Assembly (NCBI GenBank): GCA_019671005.1
Contig: CM033718.1
Location: 24,680,014-24,744,013 of the forward strand
DNA length: 64,000 nt
Direction of reading: 5' to 3'
Source: Hibiscus mutabilis
Taxonomy: Eukaryota > Streptophyta > Magnoliopsida > Malvales > Malvaceae
Shown here: positions 21,582 to 33,132 of the stretch, piece by piece
Layout of the letters: each line of letters opens with the position of its first letter
How positions within the stretch are numbered: the first letter of the stretch is position 1
Translations under genes and position numbers: made by a program
Notes under the pieces: generated by a model
Told to the model about the DNA's origin: nothing
The model's input: only the letters and a program-made list of their open reading frames with translations
Database searches by the model: none

Positions 21582-22320
21582 GACCCTGAGAGAAATTTAA
21601 GGATTCGAAGTAATGAGGGGAAAGTTTATGAGAATAGGAAAAAAAAATTAAAGTTCACAAACACTCATTCGTTAAAATAAACAAAACGATAATTAAACTT
21701 TTAAATATTATAAAATAATAATTAAGCTTTATATTTTATAATAAAATAATAATTAGATGTTAAATTTGTTAAGTGTCTGTTATAAAATTTAATATAATAG
21801 CATATTTAATTTTTTATATTTATATATTTAATCAATGTAGTTCTAATTTAAAATAATTTATTAAATTTAACCCTTGTTATTTATGTATTTTTTAATTTGG
21901 TCCTTAAAACAAAATTCCAAAGTTACTTGGTTGGCAATATGACAGAGGAGCCATTGTTTACGGTTTCCATTCACTTGTGCACTTATAAAATCAAGCAAAA
22001 AACTTTAAACCTTTTAAATCAAAAACAAAAAGCTAAGCTAGGGTATGGCAGTCAGGCAAGATTGTAAGTGCAGCGGAGGAACAGAATGCACTGCAGAAGA
22101 AACGTTGGGTGGATTACAATCTGGTTAGCTTGTTTCAAAGGACCAGAATGTTCATTTTGCACAATCCAGTTCTCTCTTTTTTAATCACCCTTGTAAACAT
22201 GTGCTTGGTCTCTAAAATATTACTCCATTTATGTTTCAATCGATTATCAAACTTGTTTTAACTCTGGTAATTGAGTTATGCGTATACAGCTTCTTTTGGG
22301 GGGAAAACTTCAAGAACAAA
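21582..22320. other. AT-rich region upstream of the MORC-like gene
   Basis: It presumably holds the MORC promoter. I see runs of A/T with no convincing TATA placement and no coding sequence. Confidence 0.4.
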
Positions 22321-25300
22321 GCATCTGAGCGAAAACATGTAGAGATATTATTAGGGCTTACAAACAATCGTTTCAGTTTTCGTGACTACAACATGAACAA
22401 AAAAACATAAAAACATGTAACTCATTTTTAGGGATATGAACACCAACATATCCTTTTGAGACAACTTAAAGCATTCGATTAGGCTCCTAAATTATTTCCT
22501 TTCATGCTTACATTACAAGTTACTACTTTCATGATTCACTTAACTTTATTTAAACGCTATCATTCGAATGACCCTAGGTGTAACATGCTTCCATTTCTTT
22601 TCCTAATGTTCCTTAATTTGTTACATGTACTAATGTCATACCTAAATTCAATAAACATGACCATGTTAACATACAATTTAGTGTAACTTATTTCAAACAT
22701 ATAGACCATTCGACAATCCTATTCAAACATACAATATACATACAACATGGTTTACTCACACACACAAATGACCATAACATCCTACAAAGCATTCGATTGG
22801 TGAGTCAAGTAGCATGGTTCATCTCATTTTACTTTCAATTCAAACAAGACATGAAGCATTTCATACTATTCATTCAATCTTATACATGTACACTAAGTGA
22901 GGCATTCGAATGCTCTAAGGTAAACTAGGTCAAATACTTAGTTATTCCAAACATACAATAGCACCTGGTCATTTCATTTGTATCATCATATGCGCAGCAA
23001 ACAACATTGCATTACAAGTACTTTAAGTTCATTACATACTTGCCAATAGGTTCATAACATAGTAGGCCCATACAAGGACAATATATACAAGTTTCAAGTA
23101 TTCCAAAATGCATGATCATAATGAACTATATACATTCTAGTGCCACCCATCTAGGAGATATACAAAACAAGTATGAAACCATACTTAGGCAATGCTTATG
23201 TGACTTGCTTGTAGCTCAATAAATCAGGCTTCAAAATCAAGCAACACTCGAATCCTTTATCCTGTAGTTGGGAAGAATGAAAACAAGAGTGATAAGTACA
23301 AGAATGTACTTAGTGAGGTAGTAACTAGTTCTAACCATTTGTTATGTCAAGTTTTGTGTCATTTAAACAAGAATAAACCTAGCTAGGGGTTTCAAGCATT
23401 TGAATGATCCTAGCTAAGGATTTCAAACATTTGGCTATCAAGGAACAAGAACATGGAATCATACTTCATGCATTCATATAAAAAATCAAGCACATCATGC
23501 TTACAAAACAAGTAATACACAATTCATGGCTTTCATGTCAAGTAACATACTATTCATAGCTTTCAAGACAAGTCACATGCGTTTTAGGATTGTTATTACA
23601 TTTGTTATCAATTAAACAACCCCCTTGGTACTTAGTTTGTATAGGTAATCAAGTCTCCAACCAACTGTCGCCACAAGATGCACCGTAGTGCTGGTCAACC
23701 CTCCTACTGTTGCCAAAGACCACATACGTACCCTCTGTCTGTCGCCAAATAGGGGCCTTAGCCCTGGACCGTAGTCCACCCTGACACAATGAGCTCTAGA
23801 CTCTAAGGCATGCCTTTCTACCTAGTCTAACTAGCTACCAAGGTTGTTCGATTTACCATTTATTCAAGTGTTTCAAGATCAAGATCATGTCAAGCAAGTT
23901 CATTTCATATTAGGCCCTTAGGCCATTTGAGCCATAGATCACATTTCATGTAATTTTCATGTTTCATTTCATCAAGTAGGATACATTACAAGCAAGTTCT
24001 TTAAGCACTTGATCACATGCCATATCACACATAATAGCACCAAGGTTATCACTTAATCATGCTTAAACATTCGAATTAAACATGTATGCAAAGTTGTGAT
24101 CAAGTTTCATGCATTACTAGTCATTCTTCCATTATTAAGTCAAGTCCATATTAGGTTCATTTAAGCAATTCAAGAATGTAGGCAAGTATGCATTGGTTAG
24201 GACCTAGTCCTAACCCTATAGATAACTACACTCACAATACTCCAAGCTTAGCTAGTCTTGGATCCACACTCCTTTGTTATTGGCTTTAGGATGATCCACT
24301 CTATCCTCTTCCACCAAGTTTACTCCTGGTTCTATCACACTACACAACATATACACGTCAAAACAAGATCATATGATCATTCAATCAAGGCAATGTTACA
24401 AGCATATAACATACACAAATCTGGCAGCATGCTCATATACATTCTTCATTACACTTAACTACACTTATCTATACTCCAGTTCACGTAAAACAAGGCGGAA
24501 TCAATGTCCTAAAACTATTTACAAAACAGTTTACAAATTGCCACAAAACAGTGTGCAATTACCTATACTGCTGCTGCCAGGCAGCTTGCACTCTAGTCGC
24601 TTAAACATGCATAACTTCCGTTCCGTACGTCGGAATTTCAATTGGTTTACACTGTTGGAAAGCTAACGTAATTGTCTTTATAACCATATAAGGCTTGCAT
24701 TTTAGTTCTTTTCCAATTAATACAGTTTTTTAACTTAAATACAGGGTAATTTGCTACACTGGATAATTTGCACTGTCCCTAGTGTTTCTTCTCTACATTT
24801 CATTCTACAACCCATAATTCAGTTCTGTTTTCTTCCAATGAATTTATACATATCAAGGTGTTGTCCATAAAAATTTCAGCCTTAAATTAATTTTATACAA
24901 TTTATAGTGATTTTTCAAAGTAACTGCCCAGAACAGAGCATTCTGGGCAGATTACACTAGGTTGAGTTTCTAGCTTCTTAACTCACCTAAGCAAGGTTCT
25001 AACATGGAAATTCAATTCATTTTCATGTTCTTACATGTATAGGTCATTCTAATTCACCTAGCCATGTGCTTAAAACAGGGCCTTATCATGTTGAACCGAA
25101 TTTGATCTATTTGATCAACATTGCACATCCAATTTACCAATTGAGCAGTCCATTGCCTAATTTAACTAGTCCAATTAGGTGCTTTCACATTTCCAGCAAG
25201 TTATCTATTCAACTCAATCTTCATTTCATCTAGATTCATGATCAAAACAGGTTTCTATATCCAATTGACATGTCTAAACACTTTCTCTATCAAAACAGTC

Positions 25301-25898
25301 CCAATTCAACACTGTTTTCAACTATATACTCATTCCCATACAATTCACAAGAACATCACAACTTAAGATTCAAGCTATACTTCTAGGTAAGTTTCAATCA
25401 TAACTTCACTATAACATGTAGGAATCAAGACACATTCAACAATCCTACATTTCGAACAAGAGAGTAGCAAGAAGAACTTGCATTCACAATCATGCAACTA
25501 CAATTCAAGCAACACAAGGACCATTCCAATGCATGGTTAATTCTTGAACAAAGCTTTGCTTTCTTTCTCTAGGTTGATTCGGTGCTAAGGGAGGATTGAA
25601 GAAGATGATAATGTTTGTTTAATTTACTCATCAAAGCAGCCATACGTGTACTCCTCTCCATATGGCACTTTTCAATTATTCAATTCATTTTTAATTCACC
25701 ATGCAATTGCTCTAGTTTGCCTAATATTCAAGATGGTCCTTTTAATTTGGCACAATAACTTGTTGGCTATAACATTTTAGTCCTTTAGTTATTTGTTAGC
25801 CAATGTTCTTTCTTCTTTAACTTGATTAACTTATGAATTCAATTAGCCTATAGTTTAGATTGTGGTAACATTTTTAGGCCAATTTTAGGGTGTTACAT
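22321..25898 (-). repeat. LTR-like noncoding sequence, probable solo LTR or LTR remnant
   Basis: About 3.6 kb contain no believable coding sequence. The right end reads, on the minus strand, TGTAACACCCTAAAATTGG, the kind of start found in long plant gypsy LTRs. The interior has LTR-like texture, with a GC-richer block of repeated TCGCCA/TTGCCA phrases (23660-23770) and several CATTCGAATG-type palindromes (22470-24070). I could not define the left end or a TSD. Confidence 0.4.
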
Positions 25899-26471
25899 AA
25901 TATATGTGCAAACTTGTTGTACATGAAATTAGTTAGAAACGAAATTATTATAATTATTGGAATTATATAGATAATTTCATTTATATATTTTAATACTAGA
26001 TAATTATTGTAATTATCAAATACTATTAAAATATATATCCATAAAGAAACCTAATTAATGTAGAATTGGATTCTAAATATTTAATTATATTCAGTTAAAT
26101 ATATTGTATATTTAACAAATCTGAATTTAATTAGGATTAGGGTTATGAATGCTATATAAAGGCATAAGGTCTAATAGCCAAATATGTGCCTTTTGCGAAA
26201 AACCTCTCTAACAGTTAGAGAAGTGAAATATTGTTCGTTTTGTTCGGGTGGACTGCGAGAGGTCGGAGCGTTTTGTGACGACTAGGATTCGACATCATGC
26301 TGAAGGAATTGGATTTTTCTTACATCACTGCAGTTATCAGATTTAACCGAGGTAACGTTTCATCCATTTTCACCCTGAATTCGTTCCTCGTACATGGATC
26401 ACTGGTGGAATTCGCCAGATAATTTTTCCATTGCGCCATAGGGTGTATCGGCATTTCCCTACATGTATTTT
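25899..26471 (+). repeat. LTR-like fragment with a TATA box, between the long LTR and S2
   Basis: An AT-rich half is followed by TATATAAA (26153-26160) and about 300 bp of R/U5-like sequence ending TTTCCCTACA near 26463. This resembles a plus-strand copia LTR. It abuts a broken S2 integrase/RT junction at about 26472. No partner LTR, PBS or TSD was found. Confidence 0.4.
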
Positions 26472-28348
26472 GGTGGAACTTCATCTACCTTTGATGATTG
26501 TCTTCCATCATCATTGGCATCAAAATTCCTAAATCATCATCATCACAAGTATCATTCCTCGGAAGGAGGTTATCATTGAAAACCACATGAATAGACTCTT
26601 CAACTACTAAAGTTCTTTTGTTAAATACACGATAGACTTTAGAGTTTAAAGAGTAACCTAGAAAAATAGCTTCATCACTTTTTGCATCAAATTTACCTAA
26701 ATTGTCTTTTACATTGTTTAAAACAAAACATTTACAACCAAATGGATGAAAATAGTTAATGTTAGGCTTTTTATTTTTGAAAAGCTCATAAAGTCTTTTC
26801 TTTAAAATAGGTCTAATCATTACTCTATTTACAATATAACAAGTCGTATTAGTGGCTTCCGCCCAAAAATACTTAGGCAAATTGTTTTCACAAAGCATGG
26901 TTCTAGCCATTTCTTCTAAAGTTTTATTTTTCCTCTCAACAACCCCATTTTGTTGAGGTGTGCGAGGAGCGGAAAAATTATGGCTAATACCATTTGAGTT
27001 GCAAAACTCCTCAAAAACCTAAATTTTAAAATCCAATTCCATGGTCACTCCTAACATGTGAAATCGAGTAACCAACATCGTTTTGATTAGCTTTTGAAAA
27101 CATTATGAATTTTTCTAAAGCCTTATCCTTAGTACTTAAAAATAGAACCCAAGTAAATTTCGAGTAGTCATCAACTAAAACAAATGCATAAGGTTTTCCA
27201 CCTAAACTCATTGTTCTAATAGGACCAAAAACCTTCATGTGGATCAATTGTAAAACTCTACTTGTAGAAACATCATTAATAGATTTAAAAAAAATCTTTT
27301 ATGTTTGCCTTTTGCACAAGCATCACAAATTTTGTCATATGAAAACTTTATTTTTGGAAAACCTCTTACAAGATTATTTGAAATCAATTTTCCCAAAACA
27401 CTCATGCTTGCATGCCCTAGTTTTCTATGCCATAACCATGTATCATGCTCATCTTTTGCAACAAAACATGCATTAGAAATATGAATGTCATCTAAATGCA
27501 CCATGTATATGTTTCCTATGCGATGACCAATAAGCACAATTTTGTTAGTTTCAATATTGATAATTTTGCAACCATTTAGATCAAAAAGAACATTGAAACC
27601 TTTATCACAAAGTTGGCTTATGCTCAAAAGATTATGCTTAAGACCGGTGACATACAAAACATTGTCAATAAGTATAGAAGAGAGATTACTGATGGAACCA
27701 ATTCCTTCAATGTGGCCTTTGGAGTTGTCACCAAATTTCACTACTCCTCCACTCTTTGGTTTTGGCTCCAACAATCGACTCTTGTCACCGGTCATGTGTC
27801 TCGAGCATCCACTATCAAGGTACCATGAGTTTGCACTTGAAGCTTTGGCCTTGTAGCAATGCTCCCCTTACAAACAAAGAATTGTCTTAATTTTTGGTGC
27901 CCAAATTCTTTTGGGTTCATGAGTATTAGCTCCCAAAATCTTGATTTCCTTGGGAATCCAAGAAGCAATAGCATCAAAATTGTTAGAAGAAACTGGTTCC
28001 TTGGGAACACAAACACTTCTAACTTTCTTATCATATGAGGGCCTTTAGAAGCCTTTTTGTGTGCACCCACCAAAGTTTTTTCACATAGTTGGGTTTTGAA
28101 GAAGTTTCATTTTCAAAACTAGATTTCCTAACTTTATTCAAAGAAACTTTGAGATCACTTACTTTCTTTTGGTGATCATCATGAACTTTAGAAAGAAGGT
28201 TACGTAAATCTTGATTTTTCTTTTCAAATTCATTTTGTTTTGCTTGTAAATCCAAAACCTACTTCTCAAGTTCCAAGTTGGTTTTACATAAGGAATCATT
28301 TTCTTTTTTCAAATTTGAAATTGTTTTCTTGTTTTTCAAAAGGGATTC
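26472..28348 (-). mobile_element. Sirevirus-like copia element S2, truncated fragment
   Basis: It is the same family as S1. The stretch with FHPFGCKCFVLNN and LGYSLNSKVYRVFNKRTLVV is nearly identical to 1071-1709. It keeps gag coiled coil, protease, GAG-pre-integrase and integrase, in minus-strand order from right to left. The 5' side is cut at 28348 by the chromovirus LTR, and the 3' side (RT, RNase H, extra ORF, LTR) is lost at about 26472. Confidence 0.85.
26485..28348 (-). pseudogene. S2 gag-protease-integrase remnant
   Basis: From right to left: a Gag C-terminal coiled coil (NEFEKKNQDLRNLLSKVHDD, ~28180-28240); protease active site WYLDSGCSRHMTGDKSRL (about 27780-27833); GAG-pre-integrase WLWHRKLGHASM and CDACAKGKHKR (27310-27430); and integrase core VFGPIRTMSLGGKPYAFVL (27180-27240), in which the first catalytic Asp position reads Lys. 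The integrase C-terminus lies at 26485-26910. It contains at least three frame breaks. It preserves the domains that S1 has deleted. Confidence 0.83.
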
Positions 28349-28789
28349 TGTAAACCCCTCAACCCGACCTAGACGCTAGATCGAACCGAGTGAGTTACAT
28401 CAGGTTTGCCAAAACAAACCCGAAATGACTAACCGAACTTAGGTCCATTTTTTTATCTTGTCTAAATGAAACATTATATCTTATGGTGTGCTTGCTGGCA
28501 ATGGGTGAAACATCGATTGAATCGGGCATCGAATTAACATCCAATTTCGTACAATTGCAATTTAAGGACCAAATTGAAAATCTAGAAAATTACGAGGACT
28601 TACTCAGATTTAAGGTTACCAATCCTCAATTAGTTAGGTTACATGCTTGCTTGCTTTCAACTCAAAATGATCATTCTAGCTCATCCAATTGCATTCACAA
28701 ATACCATGGACCAAAAATAAAAGAATTAGAAACTCTCAAATATCACATTAACTGAAATAACTACAGCCCGTACAAGTACACGAGCAAAT

Positions 28790-28980
28790 GTATCGGTACA
28801 CTTTCACCATTTCCAAATTCTAGATTGAAGTAGCTCAAACCGTACCGATACAACTCTTCGCGTATTAGTACACCTTGCCAAATACACATGCTCGTACCGA
28901 TACAGGTACCCGCATATCGAAACCTAACCTTATATTAAGCTTATTTGTATCAGTTTAGAGCCACGTATAACGATACGCCC
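28790..28980. repeat. GTAYCGATAC-type palindrome cluster in the chromovirus LTR
   Basis: TGTATCGGTACAC, CGTACCGATAC (28841-28851), CTCGTACCGATACAG (28890-28904), GGTACC, and CGTATAACGATACGCCC (28964-28980) are variants of the motif found in the S1 LTR. Surrounding sequence is unrelated to S1. Confidence 0.65.
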
Positions 28981-29815
28981 AAGACTATAATGACCAAATT
29001 TGCTATTTTTGCATACAAACATGGATTCGGACATACATAATCAAGCCTCAAACATATATACCACTAAACTAAACATCTAATCAAGCCAGAACAACATAGA
29101 AACATGCTTCAATCAAAAGTCTAGAGGCATGCTTCCTAAGAATCAATCCATCTAAAGCACTAGACCTAAACCCACTTCCAAACCAGACATATAAAGCCTC
29201 ATACAACTCCACAACTACGATATAAACTTGTACAAACCGAGAGTTTAGTAAATAACACTCCCAAATAACAATGAACCCCATTTCCTTTATTACTACTAGT
29301 CTAGTTTGAAAGTCATACTTTTGAGTAGGTCAAGTCCTTGGATTCCCCTCGCTTGCTCGTTGCCTCCAACCTTTAATTTTCTGCATTGATGGACAAAGAG
29401 AGCGTATGCACACTAGGATTAGTGAGGAGTGTTCAAAACACAACACCATCAATGCATTTAAAACTGGGTTCCAACTCACAATGAAATCATTGTTTAAAAC
29501 AACTTTCAAAACATCATGACTTTCAAACTCTACACTTAACATTTCTAAAACATGCATATTAAACCATATACAACATGTATCACGGATCAACAACAAAATC
29601 TCATTTGCTAACCCTCAATTTAAGCTTTCCCATGCATAACAACCCATATGCAAGGCTTAAAGAGTAGACATGTATAAATCAACATTATACAACATGATCC
29701 ATCAACATGGTACATTATCAATTATATTGGCTTTTAGGTGATAATAACCAAGTTCCACTTTACAAAATATTACATCGGATACACGGATTCAACAAGTGTC
29801 ATCTCAACACTTTAT

Positions 29816-29882
29816 ACAATCTCAACCGGAATTAAGGTACAATCACAACCGGTACAATCTCAACCGGGTACCATCACAACCC
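29816..29882. repeat. Short tandem repeat in the chromovirus LTR
   Basis: Four imperfect ~15-bp copies of ACAATCWCAACCGGT follow one another. Confidence 0.6.
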
Positions 29883-31668
29883 AAATCATCAGTTAGACGT
29901 ATAATTCACTAACGGGAGTTTTCAATACCATATAACCCCTCAATCATTAGGGTACTCGTGGTGGAGTATTCAGTACACTTAAACCCCTCAACACCTGAGG
30001 CGACTTATTTATAGTGCACTATCAATCCTATTGTCGGGCAACTATATCCGATAACATTTTAAGCCACATAACTTACCAATAAAATTCATTATTAACCATG
30101 TACCTCATTGTTTTTATATGCATCATCAAAACCATTTGCAATGCATTACAAGTATTCCACATAATTACATAGATCATTATCCCAATGCATCCATAATCAT
30201 TATATGATCAAAAATTAGTATAAAACATACTCAAAACATGCTTAAACAGTAGGTACCATGTAATTCAAGAACAAGTGCATAAAAACAATTTCGCCAAAGC
30301 ACGACCGAGGGAAAAATCTCATCATACTTACTTCCGAGTTTAAACCAACATTTCAAGCTTAATTTAAACTCTCAAAACAACATTTAACCATTTTAAAGCT
30401 GCAATCCATGTTCTCACTCACCGACTTCGCAAAACCTCGTTCGCCAATGCGAACTACTCCTCTAAAGCTTCTGTAACGGTGCTGCAAGCTTGAGAATCAA
30501 CCTCCCCTTATTTAACCACACAAAAAAAGAGGGTTCAATGTATCAAAATGCATTCAAAGTCTCAGCAACAATAATCCCCAATAACTTTATCCAAAAACCC
30601 TTCCGCAACAACTGAAATCAACATCAAACACCTTCCACACTTAACCCAGCCTAAACCTAAATGTTTAATCCATCAATTAACTTCAATTGACATCCAAAAA
30701 CAACTCAATATCATCTCTATACTTCCAGCATCCATAAAATACACAAACACACCAAAAAACATCATTAGCAACCTAAGAAATTAGAGATTCACCTAGTTTC
30801 GGGTTCCAATGTTAAAACCAACTTATTAACATTATTAATCATCAAAATCATGATTAAAACCAATAAAGAACTTAGCAAAACAAATCCAACATGAAAATCA
30901 CTTAATCTCATCAATTAAACCTTGATTTAACTAATTTCTATAATTAAATCATTAAAACACATTAGAAAACATTAAACAAGGATCAAATACTTGGGAATTT
31001 CTGTAAAGAACCATTCATTAGAGGAGAATAATGAATCATACCTCTAATGAGTGAATTTCCTCTCAATTGGATGTTTTACTCTTGAAAAACAAAGGAAAAT
31101 AATGAGATTTTGGAAAACAAGATTGAAGAATCCATTAGAAATCAAGAGTTTGAGTAATCAAGATCATTACTCAAATCTTTGATGCAAAAGAGAGTGTGTT
31201 GGCTGAAGAGAGTTTGAGAGAAAGGCTTTAGTGAAAAGAGTTACGTCAAAAGTAGTTTTCGGAAAATAACCACCTTTCCTTAATTAAATTCCCTTTAATT
31301 TCCCTAATTAAAACTCATTTAAAATAATCCAAATTAAGAGGAAAATTGGATTAAAAAAATTGGTAAAATTTATACTTAAAGATTCTAAGATTTGAGCCTT
31401 TTTCAAAATAGTCACTAAAACCAATTTTTATTCTTTACATTTTGGTCACTAGCCAAAATGTCCAATTTCTAAATTCAATTTTTCAAAATTGAATTTACCA
31501 AAATATCCATATATTAAATAATGAATTTAAGATATTTTTCCCATATTATTCTCACACCAAAAATATTTATTCCGATTTTAATCTTGAATTCAACTCGAAT
31601 CTCCAATTCTGGTCCACCAGACCGTCTAATCAACCTAACACTCCTAAGCCCAAATCCAGGGCTTTACA

Positions 31669-31684
31669 AATCTCCTCCATTTAA
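31669..31684 (-). other. Polypurine tract of the chromovirus
   Basis: The minus strand reads TTAAATGGAGGAGATT just before the LTR start TGTAAAGCCC. Confidence 0.7.
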
Positions 31685-31693
31685 GAAATTTCA

Positions 31694-33132
31694 TCCTCAA
31701 AATTTACCTAAAGGAAACAAATGCGGAAACTGTTTCATCATGTCCGCCTTACTTTCCCACGTGGCTTCTTCAACTCCACGGTGTCGCCACAACACCTTCG
31801 CAAGCTCAATCGTTTTTCCACGAAGAACTTTACTGCTAGAATCAAGGATCTCAGTAGGTTCCTCATCATAAGATAAATCCAGCTGTAACTCAATATCCTC
31901 TACTGGCATAACATATGATGGACCCGACTAATACTTCCGTAACATTGATACATGAAACACGTCGTGAATCTTCTCTAACTCAGGAGGCAACCTCAAATGA
32001 TAAGCTACAGGACCTACACGCTCCACAAACTTATACAGTCCAGTAAACCTTGGACTAAGCTTACCTTTACGTCCGAACCGTATCACCTTTTTCCAAGGTG
32101 ACACCTTCAAGAACACACGATCACCAGCAGCATACTCGATCTCCCTACACTTCAAATCTACGTAGGATTTTTAATGATACGAGGCCGTTTTCAAGCGATT
32201 ACAAACAAGCTTCACTTTCTCATCCGTGTCTTTCAACACATCTGGCGTAGAAACACGCTTTTCCCCAACCTCAGCCCAACACAAAGGCGTACAACACTTC
32301 CTACCATACAAGGCCTCAAACGGTGCCATCTGTATACTAGCCTGATAACTATTGTTATAGGCGAACTCCACCAAAGGCAATTATTTCTCGCAGGTTCCTT
32401 AGAACTCAATGATGCAACATCTTAACATATCCTTCAAGACTTGGATCACACGCTCAGATTAACCATCCGTCTGAGGATGATACGAAGTACTAAAATTCAA
32501 CTGTGTACCCAAATCTCGATGCAAACATTCCCAAAACCTTGTTGTAAACCATGGATCCCTATCTGAGACTATGGATTTGGGCACCCCGTGCAAACACACA
32601 ATTTCAGTAATATATAGATCCGCCAACTTATCCAAGGTATACGTCGTATGCACTGGCACAAAATGTGCACACTTCATAAACTGATCAACAATAACCCAAA
32701 TGGAATCCTTTTAGTGGGCATCAATGAAAACCTAGACAAAATCCATGGTGATTCTTTCCTACTTCCATTCTGGTATCCTCAACGGTTGCAACAACCCGAA
32801 AGGAAACTGATGCTCAGCCTTGACACGTGACACACCATGCACCTAGAAACAAAATCAACCACATTTTTCTTCAAACCAACCCAATATTACTCATTCTTCA
32901 AACCTCGATACATCTTAGTACTACCGGGATACATAGCAAAAGGACTAGTATGCGCCTCGGCCAAGATGGTACGTCTCAACTTACCATCATTAGGCACCAC
33001 TATCCGATTCTTAAAATATAACACCACATCATCATTAAAGTGAAAATCTATCAGATTCCCATCCATGATATCCTTAACATGTGGTACTAACCATCATCAA
33101 AAGGTTGCTTGTCCTTAATCAACTATGACAAA
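31694..33132 (-). pseudogene. Chromovirus integrase and C-terminal chromodomain region
   Basis: One frame, broken by stops, runs right to left. Integrase core: IWVIVDQFMKCAHFVPV, SIVSDRDPWFTTRFW (second Asp) and STSYHPQTDG. Mid-region: LPLVEFAYNNSYQASIQMAP and ALYGRKC. C-terminal: DRVFLKVSPWKKVIRFGRKG, LSPRFTGLYK, HDVFHVSMLRKY. Last comes an ILDSSSKVLRGKTIELAKVL / WRHRGVEEATWESKADM block in the chromodomain position. At least six in-frame stops are present, mostly where relatives have Gln or Trp codons. The start of this block is cut by Ogre-1 at 33133. Confidence 0.85.
33128..33132. repeat. Target site duplication of Ogre-1 (ACAAA)
   Basis: ACAAA at 33128-33132 is repeated at 49481-49485, just outside the two LTRs. 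Removing one copy and the element restores the continuous chromovirus reading frame, an independent check on both boundaries. Confidence 0.93.

Larger units (their letters stand above)
28349..31668 (-). repeat. 3' LTR of the chromovirus (3320 bp)
   Basis: Read on the minus strand it starts TGTAAAGCCCTGG (31668 downward), directly after the PPT, and ends GGGGTTTACA at 28349. S2 gag continues beyond that end. It has no believable ORF and includes a palindrome cluster (28790-28980) and a short tandem repeat (29816-29882). Confidence 0.75.

Noticed and set aside
28483..29596. Frames of 66-90 codons inside the chromovirus LTR
   Set aside because: They have different strands and no domains, and they lie inside a defined LTR.
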